Shown here piece by piece: positions 45,834 to 56,600 of a stretch of DNA of 64,000 nt. The notes below the pieces were generated by a model, which was not told where the DNA came from, did no database searches, and worked only from the letters and a program-made list of their open reading frames with translations. This DNA is from Planktothrix paucivesiculata PCC 9631 (GTDB lineage Bacteria > Cyanobacteriota > Cyanobacteriia > Cyanobacteriales > Microcoleaceae). Position 1 is the stretch's first letter. Each line of letters begins with the position of its first letter. The stretch spans positions 40,684 to 104,683 of the forward strand of contig NZ_LR734982.1 of NCBI RefSeq assembly GCF_900009265.2. Direction: 5' to 3'. Both the position numbers and the translations under genes were made by a program.

Positions 45834-47912
45834 TTAGTTGCCTTTATTTTTGGCAACAATGGCTTCAGCAACGCTACGAGGAACTTCCTCATAGTGGCTA
45901 AACTCCATGGTGAAAATCCCCCGACCTTGGGTTTTGGAACGGATGTCGGTGGCATAACCAAACATCTGTGCTAAGGGAACCTTAGCCGTAACTTTGGCAA
46001 TGCCTTGTTCTGTTCCTTGACCCTCGATTTGGCCTCGGCGTGAGTTGAGGTCTCCAATCACGTTACCAATAAAGTCTTCAGGTACTTCCACCTCAACCTT
46101 CATCATGGGCTCTAACAAGACAGGTTTAGCCTTATTAGCCGCTGCCTTCAACGCCATAGAACCAGCGATCTTGAAGGCCATTTCTGAGGAGTCTACGTCG
46201 TGGAAAGAGCCATCCACCAGAGTGGCTTTCAAATCAATCAGAGGATAACCCGCAACCACTCCGGTTTCGCAGGCTTCTTTCATCCCTTGTTCCGCCGGGT
46301 TGATGTACTCTTTGGGTACAGTTCCGCCAACGATTTTAGAAACAAATTCAAACCCGCTACCCGCTTCACCCGGTTCGAGAGTAATCACAACGTGACCGTA
46401 TTGACCTTTACCACCGCTTTGACGGATGAACTTACCTTCGGCTCTAACCGATTCGCGGATAGTTTCCCGATAAGCCACCTGGGGCGCGCCCACGTTAGCT
46501 TCAACTTTGAACTCGCGCAACATCCGGTCAACCAGAATTTCTAAGTGAAGTTCACCCATCCCAGCAATCACGGTTTGATTGGTCTCAGAATCAACCGAAA
46601 CCCGGAAGGTAGGATCTTCCTCTGACAAAGATTGGAGAGCTTTGGAGAGTTTTTCCATATCCTGTTTCGTTTTGGGTTCCACCGCCACAGAAATCACAGG
46701 TTCAGGGATGAACAGAGATTCCAAAATAATGGGTTTCGCGTCATCACAGAGGGTATCACCGGTGAGGGTATCTTTCAAGCCCAGGGCTGCCCCTAAGTCT
46801 CCAGCCCGCAGTTCATCCACTTCGATCCGATCATCAGCTTTAAGAACGATCAAGCGAGAAATTCGCTCTTTCTTATCTTTTGTGGAGTTCAGGACATAAC
46901 TGCCCTTTTGCAGAACCCCGGAATAGACTCGAACGAAGGTCAAGCGTCCGTAAGGATCAGCCATGATCTTGAACGCTAAGGCCGATAAAGGCGCTTCGTC
47001 ATCGGCATAACGGACGTCAACGTCACCATTTGATAAGGTTCCTTGGATCGGAGGAACTTCCGATGGAGCCGGGAGATAGTCAACCACCGCATCTAACAGT
47101 TGTTGTACCCCTTTGTTCTTGAAAGCAGAACCACACAGAAGCGGAACAATCTTTCCAGCAATTGTCCCTTTGCGTAACTGAGTCCGAATTTCTTCGTTCG
47201 TCAGTTCTTCACCTTCTAGGTACTTCTCCATCAGGTGATCATCGGTTTCTGAAACCGACTCCACTAATTTCACCCGATATTCCTCGGCTATCTGTTTCAC
47301 AGCTTCGGGAATTTGATCCGTGACCTCAAAATCCGTTCCCTTATCGTCGTCGTTGTAGAGATAAGCTTTCATCTCTACCAAATCCACTAATCCCTGGAAG
47401 TCGTTTTCACTACCAATAGGGATCTGGATCGGAACGGCATTGGCTCTTAAGCGATCGCGGATTTGCTCATAAACTTTGAAAAAGTTAGCACCCGTGCGAT
47501 CCATCTTGTTCACAAAGACGATCCGAGGAACTTTATAGCGTTCTGCTTGTCTCCAAACCGTTTCAGATTGGGGTTGTACACCACCGACTGAACAAAAGAC
47601 AGCAATCACACCGTCTAACACCCGCATCGAACGTTCGACTTCAATGGTGAAGTCAACGTGACCCGGAGTATCAATGATATTGATCTTATGATCTTTCCAA
47701 CTGGTGGTAATAGCGGCAGCCGTGATGGTAATTCCACGCTCCCGCTCTTGAGCCATCCAGTCGGTTACTGCTGTTCCTTCATGGACTTCGCCCATTTTAT
47801 GAACCATGCCAGAGTAGAATAAAATCCGCTCGGTTGTGGTTGTTTTGCCCGCGTCAATGTGGGCTGCAATACCAATGTTCCGTACTCTCTCAAGCGGGAC
47901 GGTACGTGCCAC
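45834..47912 (-). CDS. fusA: Elongation factor G
   Basis: The 692-residue translocase GTPase begins [31 protein letters not shown], containing the P-loop. [16 protein letters not shown] is switch [22 protein letters not shown] the G3 region and [10 protein letters not shown] the G4 motif. Domain IV starts near 480 ([28 protein letters not shown]). The full length matches EF-G. It stands between rpsG and tuf, the classical str order. Confidence 0.98.
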   Translation of the reverse strand: MARTVPLERVRNIGIAAHIDAGKTTTTERILFYSGMVHKMGEVHEGTAVTDWMAQERERGITITAAAITTSWKDHKINIIDTPGHVDFTIEVERSMRVLDGVIAVFCSVGGVQPQSETVWRQAERYKVPRIVFVNKMDRTGANFFKVYEQIRDRLRANAVPIQIPIGSENDFQGLVDLVEMKAYLYNDDDKGTDFEVTDQIPEAVKQIAEEYRVKLVESVSETDDHLMEKYLEGEELTNEEIRTQLRKGTIAGKIVPLLCGSAFKNKGVQQLLDAVVDYLPAPSEVPPIQGTLSNGDVDVRYADDEAPLSALAFKIMADPYGRLTFVRVYSGVLQKGSYVLNSTKDKKERISRLIVLKADDRIEVDELRAGDLGAALGLKDTLTGDTLCDDAKPIILESLFIPEPVISVAVEPKTKQDMEKLSKALQSLSEEDPTFRVSVDSETNQTVIAGMGELHLEILVDRMLREFKVEANVGAPQVAYRETIRESVRAEGKFIRQSGGKGQYGHVVITLEPGEAGSGFEFVSKIVGGTVPKEYINPAEQGMKEACETGVVAGYPLIDLKATLVDGSFHDVDSSEMAFKIAGSMALKAAANKAKPVLLEPMMKVEVEVPEDFIGNVIGDLNSRRGQIEGQGTEQGIAKVTAKVPLAQMFGYATDIRSKTQGRGIFTMEFSHYEEVPRSVAEAIVAKNKGN

Positions 47913-47980
47913 AGCTACCTCCTTTTTTAAACCTTTATTAAGATTTTATACGTTTACGGATATCACTGCTATCCATTTTT

Positions 47981-48451
47981 TTAGTACCGATAATGGGCAA
48001 AGGCTTTATTAGCTTCTGCCATCCGGTGAGTTTCTTCCCGTTTACGAACTGCACTTCCAGTTTCGTTAGCGGCATCCATCAGTTCATTGGCCAATCGCAC
48101 AGACATAGAACGTCCGGTTCTGGCCCTAGCATATTGAATTAACCAACGGAGGGCTAAGGCTGTTCCTCGTTCTGAGCGAACTTCCATGGGAACCTGATAG
48201 GTTGCACCACCCACCCGTCGCGCTTTGACTTCCACTAAGGGAGTCGCATTCCGAACGGCTTTTTCAAAGACCTCAAGAGGCTCTGCACCCGTTCTTTCTT
48301 CGATGGTTTTTAGTGCCTGATAAATGATCCGGTAGGCAATGGATTTCTTTCCGTGCTTCATGATGCGACGTACCATCATACTAATTAAGCGACTGTTATA
48401 GACCGGATCTACAGGGATCGGACGCTTCTGCACAACTCTGCGACGAGACAT
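47981..48451 (-). CDS. rpsG: 30S ribosomal protein S7
   Basis: The 156-residue protein has the S7 pattern: [45 protein letters not shown], and [25 protein letters not shown]. It binds 16S rRNA in the head of the small subunit. It lies between rpsL and fusA on the minus strand. Confidence 0.98.
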   Translation of the reverse strand: MSRRRVVQKRPIPVDPVYNSRLISMMVRRIMKHGKKSIAYRIIYQALKTIEERTGAEPLEVFEKAVRNATPLVEVKARRVGGATYQVPMEVRSERGTALALRWLIQYARARTGRSMSVRLANELMDAANETGSAVRKREETHRMAEANKAFAHYRY

Positions 48452-48583
48452 ATTGTATCTTCCTTAACACAATAGATAATTTAAGATTTTCAGCGATGGG
48501 GACAAGTCACCATGGGCCTAATGTTGTTAATCTTGATCCAACAACACCGCCACAACTTTTAACTTAGCCCTGACTCAAAGCTC

Positions 48584-48955
48584 CTACTTAGGACGCTTGG
48601 CACCATACTTCGAGCGTCCTTGACGACGATCTTTGACTCCCGCCGTATCTAATGTTCCGCGAATAATGTGATATCGAACTCCAGGCAAATCTTTCACCCG
48701 ACCGCCTCGAATCATTACTACGGAGTGTTCTTGCAAGTTGTGACCAATACCCGGAATATATGCTGTCACTTCATAGCCAGAGGTTAGCCGCACCCTTGCC
48801 ACCTTACGCAGCGCGGAATTAGGTTTTTTAGGGGTGGTTGTATAAACCCTTGTACAGACTCCCCGCCTTTGAGGGCAACTCTTTAGGGCGGGCGATTTTG
48901 TTTTCTTCTGAGTCTGTTCCCGTGCAGAACGAATTAGTTGCTGGATAGTGGGCAT
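48584..48955 (-). CDS. rpsL: 30S ribosomal protein S12
   Basis: The 123-residue protein is S12: [24 protein letters not shown], then [30 protein letters not shown], the decoding-centre loop. Lysines in this loop are where streptomycin resistance arises; KKPNSAL shows the wild-type form. It is the first gene of the str operon. The upstream 250 bases include heptanucleotide array 5 and should hold the operon promoter, though boxes were not assigned. Confidence 0.98.
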   Translation of the reverse strand: MPTIQQLIRSAREQTQKKTKSPALKSCPQRRGVCTRVYTTTPKKPNSALRKVARVRLTSGYEVTAYIPGIGHNLQEHSVVMIRGGRVKDLPGVRYHIIRGTLDTAGVKDRRQGRSKYGAKRPK

Positions 48956-49212
48956 GAGTTACGACATACTGAAATAATTAGGCAATTTGAAGTTTTGAGG
49001 TATCTCCACTGAAATATCCCTCCCCTACCTGGGGACGGGACTTTCTTTCAAAAGTATGGTCAGATGTTGACACCCAAAAGATCATAATAACCTAGATCAG
49101 CAGTTTTTGCAAATTCTATTTTGTAGGAGGGAACAGGGAACAGGGAACAGGGAACAGGGAACAGGGAATGGGGAATGGGGAATGGGGAGTGGGTAATGGG
49201 TAATGGGTACTA
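48956..49212. other. Leader of the str operon and left flank of the IS
   Basis: No gene is seen here. The stretch next to rpsL should carry the str operon promoter. From 49127 it becomes heptanucleotide array 5. The next 150 bases, up to the transposase stop, belong to the inserted element. Confidence 0.5.
49127..49210 (-). repeat. Heptanucleotide array 5, left part (interrupted by an IS)
   Basis: Copies of GGGAACA pass into GGGAATG and then GGGTAAT. Read on the minus strand this is ATTACCC, ATTCCCC, then TTCCCTG, the same order as arrays 1 and 2. The array is cut at 49210 by the IS. Confidence 0.9.
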
Positions 49213-50218
49213 GACATCTCCGAAAATCCTCAAATGCCCTCTATCGCTACTTTTTGAGCCTCTAGCACTCCTGTGCCGGGTTCTCCTAAAGTAACGGATT
49301 CATAGGCTTTTTCAGTTACATTAATAATAATTAATGAATTTTATTTCTGATATTCAATCATTTTTCAAAAGTATTCTGGGCAATTCTTAGATGATAATAC
49401 AATCGCTCCTATTCGCCATCTTATTAGTCCACATACTGTCAAGATTACTGCTTCATAATTTTGGCTCTTTAACCGAAATCTTTCGGAAGCAACTCGATAA
49501 ATTTTTATCAGTCTTATTAAATGTTCGACTACAATCCTTTGTTTGGCTTTTAACCGATTTTCTTCTCGATGTTCAAGGGATATTTCTTGATTCCTCGGTT
49601 TCTTATGTGGTGTATTAATTGCTGTTTCCCCTACATAAGCTTTATCCCCCCTGTATTTTTGATGATTCCCCAATTCCTCCCTTCTTTCTCTCCACAATTT
49701 CAGATCGCTTGTTGCTCCGGTATAACCCACAGCTACATCCACTATTTCTTTCCCGCTCGGCATGACAATGACTTGATTTTTAAACGTATGTGTTTTTTTC
49801 TTTCCTGAGTAATATTTTTTCTGCTCTTCGTTGTCTATTGGTCTTTGCATGGGCTGTTCATAGCTATCTACTATTAACTCAAATTCCAGCAGAATTTCTT
49901 CTACCCACTCCCAATCACTCTCGTTTTTTTTTACTTGCTCAACTAAACTGGCTGGCAGTAATTCTCTGAAGATTTTTATCCAGTTATGGAAAATATCATT
50001 CGCTGTTGATTCACTCACTTCAAACTGTAACCCTAACATTTGAAATGTGGGCATCTGATGCAGATAAATTAGAGTTAGTAAGATTTGTTCATCGACAATA
50101 GCCTTTTTGTTTGCTGGGGATTCTTGTCCAGATAGCCTCTTAATTTAGTCATCTCTCCTTGGGGTAAAATCTAATTTTACCATCAAGTATCCCTCCCCAT
50201 TTTTATTTCGGAGATGTC
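49213..50218. mobile_element. IS5-like insertion sequence, decayed copy
   Basis: The element is about 1,006 bp with 13-bp perfect terminal inverted repeats (GACATCTCCGAAA at the left, its complement at the right). TA on each side is the likely target duplication. It sits in the heptanucleotide array, whose units continue on both sides. Its transposase gene has an internal deletion, so it should not move by itself. Confidence 0.85.
49365..50152 (-). pseudogene. IS5-like (DDE_Tnp_4) transposase, internally deleted and frameshifted
   Basis: The intact C-terminal part (229 residues from 50054) has the DDE domain: ELIVDSYEQPMQRP (first Asp), YYSGKKKTHTFKNQVIV, YRGDKAYVGE (second Asp) and a final EENRLKAKQRIVVEH helix (Glu). 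Upstream, an ATG at 50152 with AAGGAGAG before it encodes MTKLRGYLDKNPQQTKRLLS, the expected N-terminus, which then stops at 50075 in a different frame. The frame of the C-terminal part is open upstream as VDEQILLTLIYLHQ. The missing stretch between the two is roughly 40-50 residues, judged from remembered relatives. A deletion therefore removed the middle of the helix-turn-helix region and shifted the frame. Confidence 0.8.
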
Positions 50219-50293
50219 TAATGGGTAATGGGGGGAGCAGGAGAGGCAGGGGAGGCAGGGAATGGGTAATTCGTAATTCGTAATTCGTAATGG
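50219..50293 (-). repeat. Heptanucleotide array 5, right part
   Basis: After the IS the array resumes as TAATGGG and changes to GGGAGCAGG-like units, then four copies of TTCGTAA. It ends about 65 bases before the IscA-like gene. Confidence 0.8.
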
Positions 50294-50359
50294 ACTATAT
50301 GGGGTGGGGAAACGAGTATGGGTTGTAACGGTTGGGGGCGAGTGCTAAATCAGAATAGA

Positions 50360-50692
50360 TTATTCAGATTTGGCGACAAAGGAATAGCCACAGCTACAGC
50401 TTTGGGTGGTGTTGGGGTTTAGGAAGCGAAACCCGCCTCCCATTAAATCTTCGGAATAGTCAATTGTTAGATTTTCTAGGTACTTTAAATTTTCAGGCTC
50501 AATCACAATTTTAATCTGATCAGACTGATAAACTATATCGCTCGACTGCTGGGTTTCATCAAATCCCATTGTATAAGACCAGTCACAGCAGCCTCCCTTT
50601 TGCACCCCAAGACGAAAGGATAGATGAGGATTATTTTGCTTGGACTGGAGGCGGAGCACCTCACGAGTGGCTGCTGGACTCAGAGAAATCAT
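50360..50692 (-). CDS. IscA/HesB-type iron-sulfur cluster assembly protein
   Basis: With ATG at 50692 the protein has 110 residues (a GTG fifteen bases upstream is an alternative). ISLSPAATREVLRLQ is the family start. GGCCDWSYTMGF holds the first conserved Cys, and TQSCSCGYSFVAKSE holds the CxCG pair near the end. These three cysteines bind iron or a cluster for transfer. It is a common cyanobacterial accessory to the SUF system. No suf genes are nearby. Confidence 0.92.
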   Translation of the reverse strand: MISLSPAATREVLRLQSKQNNPHLSFRLGVQKGGCCDWSYTMGFDETQQSSDIVYQSDQIKIVIEPENLKYLENLTIDYSEDLMGGGFRFLNPNTTQSCSCGYSFVAKSE

Positions 50693-50759
50693 GAAACACC
50701 TACTCACAGAAACGTTAATCTATTTTTAGATTACCGGAAATATGGGTTTTTGGTGCGCT

Positions 50760-51176
50760 TTAAGCGGGGGTACGAGCATAGTCATCTTGGAATCGGATAA
50801 TATCATCCTCTCCCAAATATTCCCCGTTCTGAACTTCAATTAAAATCAGAGGAATCACACCGGGATTTTCCAAACGGTGGGAGGTACATTGAGGAACATA
50901 GGTGGACTGGTTAGAGAATAAAATTTCTTCGTTCTCTCCACAAACCACTTTAGCGGTTCCGGCTACCACAATCCAGTGTTCACTCCGATGGTGGTGCATT
51001 TGTAAACTTAACCGATGACCGGGTTTGACTTCAATACGTTTAATTTTATATCCAGGCCCTTCTTCCAAGGTTGTAAATGAACCCCACGGTCTGAGTTCCA
51101 TGGGAGTATTACTGACACTGGGTGTATTCTCGGTGGAAGCTTTAGAACTTGCCACACTTTCCTTGACTGCTACCAT
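50760..51176 (-). CDS. Cupin protein (mannose-6-phosphate isomerase type II-like)
   Basis: The 138-residue protein is one cupin barrel: LRPWGSFTTLEEGPGYKIKRIEVKPGHRLSLQMHHHRSEHW. This matches the C-terminal isomerase domain of ManC-type enzymes. HHHRSEHW and CTSHRLENPG supply the metal ligands. It may interconvert mannose-6-phosphate and fructose-6-phosphate for nucleotide-sugar synthesis, but a lone domain can have other functions. The first 25 residues are Ser/Thr-rich and probably disordered. Confidence 0.85.
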   Translation of the reverse strand: MVAVKESVASSKASTENTPSVSNTPMELRPWGSFTTLEEGPGYKIKRIEVKPGHRLSLQMHHHRSEHWIVVAGTAKVVCGENEEILFSNQSTYVPQCTSHRLENPGVIPLILIEVQNGEYLGEDDIIRFQDDYARTPA

Positions 51177-51343
51177 AATCCTATTTCCTTATCAAAGATT
51201 TTACCTAAGTTGAATTGATATTAAAATCCGGGGTGGTATTCATAAACCTTTGGATGGCTCTTGTGCGTTCTCCAGAACACCCCCCACAACTACCTTCGTA
51301 AATACACCTGGCTTGCTATGATCCATCATAATCTGATTTAACC

Positions 51344-53359
51344 CTAATGATCTGCGATCGCAATTCCTAAACCATTATGAACAGGGGCGACGGTTGGGAA
51401 AGGACGGTCTAAATAATATCCTCCTAAATAGAGACTGGTGGAACTTCCTCCGTCTAAATTGAGGGCGGTTACTGCTCCTAATTTTTGCAATATTTGAGCC
51501 AGTTCTGCTAGACTTGGGCCTGAACCATTAGGACGGTTATGGACAGCCACCAGGAGTAAGGTATTATTATTAGTAATAGCGATCGCACTCCGAATGGCTT
51601 TTTGTTGTTGAAAGGCTGGATTGAATCGTTCTTGAGCAGCATCTAAAACAATCCGACGATTCTGAATTAATAACGGCCCGGCTCCTAAAATATTGGGATA
51701 GTTTTGATATTCATTGGGTTCGGTTTGGCTTTGTAATTGTAAACGAGTTCCTACGGGTAATAATTTTAATAATTCGGGATTACCTCGAACAACTAATAAA
51801 TAACCCTGAGTTGGGATATTAACAACAGATGATTCTGGTTTATTCGGTTCAATATAACGGGTAATTTGGTTATTTTCAACTACTATAATATGTTCTTGCT
51901 GGTTAATCGGAGTATAGGATTTTCCCCAGTCGGAATTATAGCGAGAAATTCCAGCTTCAACATAAGCACTATTTAAGTATTGTAAAGGGAAAGTTTGCCC
52001 CGATGCCGTAGTTAGGGTTTCTTTTAAGATTAAACGATTCATCAAAATAGGTTTATCCTTTCCCCAAGCTATGACTCCTCGATTTAAAATTGGACTCGAT
52101 AACCAATTATTATTAAAGCGAATTGCTCCTAGGGGTAGTTGATTATTTCGATTAAAAAAACCTCCATTAATAGCTACGGGAACTTTTGCTTGCTGGGCGA
52201 TATTTAATAAGGTTGAAGTGCCTTGACGAGCATCAGGATTACTTAAAATGGGAGTTAAGTTAATTTCGGGTTGATTAATATTAATTTCTAACCAATATAC
52301 CGGAAATTGATCAACCGAGGGTTGAGAAGGTTTTAAAATTTGATTGAGTAACGATCCTAAAGATGCTTCAGTTTTAGGAATTTCAATATAGTCTTGTCTC
52401 CATCTAATTCCGGGTTTCCATAAAATATTTTTAGGGGTGAGAAAATCCGGTTTAATCTCAATCACTAAACGATAGGGAGAGTTTAAGGTAGTGACCACCG
52501 GACGCCAACCGGTCGGCAGACTAAATTTAACCTGAGTTTGATTATTTTGAGAGTGTAATTGTAGATGAGTAGAATTAGGATTGGGTGGAATTAAATTGGG
52601 GCTTTTGGTCAGAATACTCGGCTTAAAAAATTCTGGACTATCGGATAAAAGTTTAGGGGTAATCTTAGCCTCTAAAATTAAATTCCAATCTTGTAAAATC
52701 GGAGTAACAGGTTGAGGGGAATTATTCTGATTTCGGGTAGTGGGGTCATCTGTTAGGGGTGGAGAAGGTTGAGGCGCAATAGAAGGCGATCGCTTTTTAA
52801 TTTCTGGGTTAGGCTGTTGCCAAATTGTGGGTTTATCGAGTTCAATAATAATTTTTTCAGGAGAAAATGTAGAATCATTTTGAGGTAAATTATTGGCTAC
52901 AGATAAAGGTTCAATCCGCAAAGATTGAATCGTAGAAGGAGGAATAGTAATTTTTAATTTGCTTCCCTCCGGTTTGATTTGCCATTGGGAAGATGCGGCA
53001 AAATTCGATAAATCTAAATAGCGATAGGGATTAATATATTGCGCCGACAATGTAGATTGAGAAGAAAACCATTGAATCGGTTGTTGGGAACTATTATTGC
53101 TATCAAGGAGATTAATACCCAGATTTTGCATTAATCCGATATCACTAATTTTAACAGCAATTTTTGATTGACTATTAGATTCATCAATATGCCAAGGAAT
53201 ATTAATTAAATTGCCATTAATTTCAATCTGGTTTCCCTGTTGTCGAGTTGGATTTGTTTTGGATTCGGCAAGAGCAGAAATAGGTAAAATACTTAACCCA
53301 AAGATACTTAACAATAAAATAATCTTTTTCGGTTTGTGAATTAAATTAAAATCAAACAT
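51344..53359 (-). CDS. Secreted phosphodiester glycosidase (NAGPA)-like protein
   Basis: The ATG at 53359 starts a 671-residue protein with a signal peptide (KKIILLLSIFGLSILPISALA). A TTG 39 bases upstream would put residues before the signal and is rejected. The first 200 residues are beta-rich, AMIN-like (SLRIEPLSVANN, IIIELDKPTIW). The C-terminal part (about 370-665) has VPVAINGGFFNRNNQLPLGAIRFN and ALNLDGGSSTSLYLGG, the marks of phosphodiester glycosidase domains. It should act in the periplasm or cell wall on glycan phosphodiesters. The substrate is unknown. Confidence 0.85.
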   Translation of the reverse strand: MFDFNLIHKPKKIILLLSIFGLSILPISALAESKTNPTRQQGNQIEINGNLINIPWHIDESNSQSKIAVKISDIGLMQNLGINLLDSNNSSQQPIQWFSSQSTLSAQYINPYRYLDLSNFAASSQWQIKPEGSKLKITIPPSTIQSLRIEPLSVANNLPQNDSTFSPEKIIIELDKPTIWQQPNPEIKKRSPSIAPQPSPPLTDDPTTRNQNNSPQPVTPILQDWNLILEAKITPKLLSDSPEFFKPSILTKSPNLIPPNPNSTHLQLHSQNNQTQVKFSLPTGWRPVVTTLNSPYRLVIEIKPDFLTPKNILWKPGIRWRQDYIEIPKTEASLGSLLNQILKPSQPSVDQFPVYWLEININQPEINLTPILSNPDARQGTSTLLNIAQQAKVPVAINGGFFNRNNQLPLGAIRFNNNWLSSPILNRGVIAWGKDKPILMNRLILKETLTTASGQTFPLQYLNSAYVEAGISRYNSDWGKSYTPINQQEHIIVVENNQITRYIEPNKPESSVVNIPTQGYLLVVRGNPELLKLLPVGTRLQLQSQTEPNEYQNYPNILGAGPLLIQNRRIVLDAAQERFNPAFQQQKAIRSAIAITNNNTLLLVAVHNRPNGSGPSLAELAQILQKLGAVTALNLDGGSSTSLYLGGYYLDRPFPTVAPVHNGLGIAIADH

Positions 53360-53619
53360 ATCGCCATTCCTTATTCGATGTGCAACAAAACTCAACAATA
53401 TTAATCAAAAACGAAAAACACCCCAAATAATTAGCCCTGGTCAGTTAATCGTTAATAGGCAACCGTCAACCCTGAACAGTCTGATTGGTCAATATTCGGA
53501 TTTTATCCCTAATCTGGCCCTATTCAGGGTATGCTAGTCAGACTAGGGTTTTTGCACCCGACGTCAATTTTGGTTACAATTCAACCGCTTCAAGCATCCT
53601 CACTCAATAGAATCAAGAC

Positions 53620-56600
53620 ATGGATAACACCAGAGTTAATCACAACCCCCAACCAAACCATCAACAAGAGTGCACAGCAGGAAATATGGGCTACCCCTAC
53701 CCCGGTCAACCGTGGTTAGTGGAAGAAAGAGACGCCTGCGGGGTGGGATTTATTGCCAACCCATCGGGGGGTGCGAGCCATTCTATTCTTCAAAAAGCCC
53801 TACCCGCCTTAACCTGCTTAGAACATCGGGGGGGCTGTAGCGCCGATCAGGACTCTGGGGATGGGGCTGGGATCATGACCGCTATTCCTTGGGAATTGTT
53901 GGCCCCTTGGTTTGCTGAACGAAATATTGATATTTTAAAAGAGCCAGAATGCAAGTATGGGGTGGGGATGGTATTTTTACCCCAGGATCTTGATTTGGCC
54001 ATTAAAGCCCGTGAAATTATTGAAACTGACCTCAAACAAGAAGAATTAGTCGTTGTGGGTTGGCGAGAAGTCCCGGTTAAACCGGAAGTCCTGGGGTTAC
54101 AGGCGCGGGAAAACCAACCCCGCATCGAACAGGTTATGGTTTATTCGGCTAAGGGAAATACCGGGGATGATCTTGACCGACAACTGTTTTTAGCCCGTCG
54201 ATCTTCTGGGGTAGCCTTGAAACAGGATGGGTTAGTCTGGGGCGAGGATATTTATATTTGTTCTTTTTCCTGCCGTACTATTGTCTATAAGGGCATGGTG
54301 CGATCGGCGATCCTGGGAGAATTTTATTTAGATTTAATTAACCCCGACTATAAGAGTAATTTCGCGGTTTATCATCGTCGCTTCAGTACCAATACCATGC
54401 CGCGCTGGCCTTTGGCTCAACCGATGCGACTGTTGGGGCATAATGGGGAAATTAATACGCTGTTGGGCAATATTAACTGGATGCGGGCGCGGGAAAATAT
54501 CTTAGCTCATCCGGTTTGGGGCGATCGCTTAAAAACCCTAATTCCCTTTGTGGATGCTACTAATAGCGACTCAGCTAACTTAGATAATTGCCTAGAGTTA
54601 CTGGTGAGAAGCGGGCGCTGTCCCTTAGAAGCGCTGATGATTATGGTGCCCGAAGCCTATCAAAACCAGCCTAACCTCAAAGACCTACCGGAAATTACGG
54701 ATTTTTACGAATATTACAGCGGCATCCAAGAACCTTGGGACGGCCCAGCTTTATTAGTCTTTAGTGATGGGAAACAAATTGGGGCCTGTTTGGATCGCAA
54801 TGGCCTGCGTCCCGCCCGTTACTGTATCACCAAAGATGGCGTGATCATGGTTTCCTCCGAAGCCGGGGTGGTGGATATTCCCGACGACCAAATTCAGGAA
54901 AAAGGCCGTTTAGGGCCAGGACAAATGATTGCGGTGGACTTGAGTACCCATGAAGTCCTAAAAAATTGGCAGATCAAACAACGGGTCGCCCATGAACACC
55001 CCTATGGCTCCTGGTTAGAACAGTATCGCACCGAGGGGGAACCCCAACCCTTTATTAGTGAAAAACAATTAGCACCGCACACCCTCCTGCAACAGCAAAC
55101 CGCCTTTGGTTACGGGGCGGAGGATGTGGATATTCAAATTTCGGATATGGCGAGTACGGCCAAGGAAGCAACGTTTTGTATGGGGGATGATACGCCCCTG
55201 GCGGTGCTTTCAGACAAACCTCAGTTGTTATACAACTATTTTAAACAACGCTTTGCTCAGGTAACAAACCCACCTATTGATCCATTGCGAGAACGGATTG
55301 TTATGTCTCTCTCGATGCAGTTAGGGAAACGGGGGAATTTGTTAGACCTGAAACCCGAAGACGCCCGACTGTATAAAATCAACTCTCCTCTACTGAATGA
55401 GGCGGAGTTGGAGGCGCTGCGCCAGTCGGATTTTCCCGGGATCACCCTGTCTACCCTCTATGGTTTGGAAGGAGGGCCCAATGGTTGCGCGATCGCCCTC
55501 ACCCAACTCTGCGAAAAAGCCGCGGAAGCGGTGGATCAGGGTAAGGAAATTATTATTCTGTCTGATCGCGGATTAACGGCCGAACAGACCTATATTCCGC
55601 CGTTGTTGGCCGTGGGAGCGGTTCACCACTATTTAATTAAAATTGGCAAACGCTTACAAGCCTCCCTGGTGGTGGAAACGGCCCAATGTTGGAGTACCCA
55701 TCATTTTGCCTGTTTAGTCGGTTACGGGGCATCGGCGATTTGTCCCTACATGGCCTTAGAAACCGTGCGCCATTGGTGGTCTAGTCCCCTGATTCAGAAC
55801 AATCTGTCGAAGGGTAAAATCCCCCCGATGACCATGGAAGATGCCCAGAAAAACTATCAAAAAGCCGTCGAAGATGGGTTACTCAAGATTTTATCAAAGA
55901 TGGGAATTTCTCTGTTATCTTCCTATCGTGGGGCACAAATCTTTGAAGCCATTGGGATTGGAGAAGATTTACTGGAAATGGGTTTCCGGGGTACGGTGTC
56001 TCGCGTTGGGGGTTTAAGTATTTCTGAGTTAAGCCAAGAAGTCTATCAATTCCATGCTAAAGCATTTCCCCTAGAGGCGAAAAAGTTAGAAAACTTCGGG
56101 TTTGTCAATGCCATGAAACGGGGAGAATATCACTTAAATAACCCCGAAATGACTAAATTGCTCCACCAGGCTGTTCGTTCTGGCCCCGTAGTAGAGACGT
56201 TCCACGGCGCGTCTCATCCTGAAGATGGTGCTAAAGCACAACAACAAACACAACAACGGTTTGACCTTTACGAACTCTATCGTCAATTTGTGGAAAACCG
56301 CCCAGCCACAGCCTTACGGGATTTATTAGACTTTAACAGCGATCGCAATTCTATCCCCTTAGAAGAAGTCGAACCCGTCGAGGAAATTGTCAAACGCTTC
56401 TGTACCGGGGGGATGTCCCTGGGGGCTCTCTCTCCCGAAGCCCATGAAGTTTTAGCGATCGCCATGAACCGTTTAGGCGGAAAATCCAACTCCGGGGAAG
56501 GAGGGGAAGATCCCGCCCGCTACAAGATTTTTAACGATGTTGATGCCAGTGGGATTTCGGCCGGACGTCCCCATTTAAAAGGACTCCAAAACGGAGATAG

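Noticed and set aside
44421-47000. Plus-strand ORFs within tuf and fusA
   Set aside because: They are reverse-strand shadows of highly conserved genes with biased codon use.
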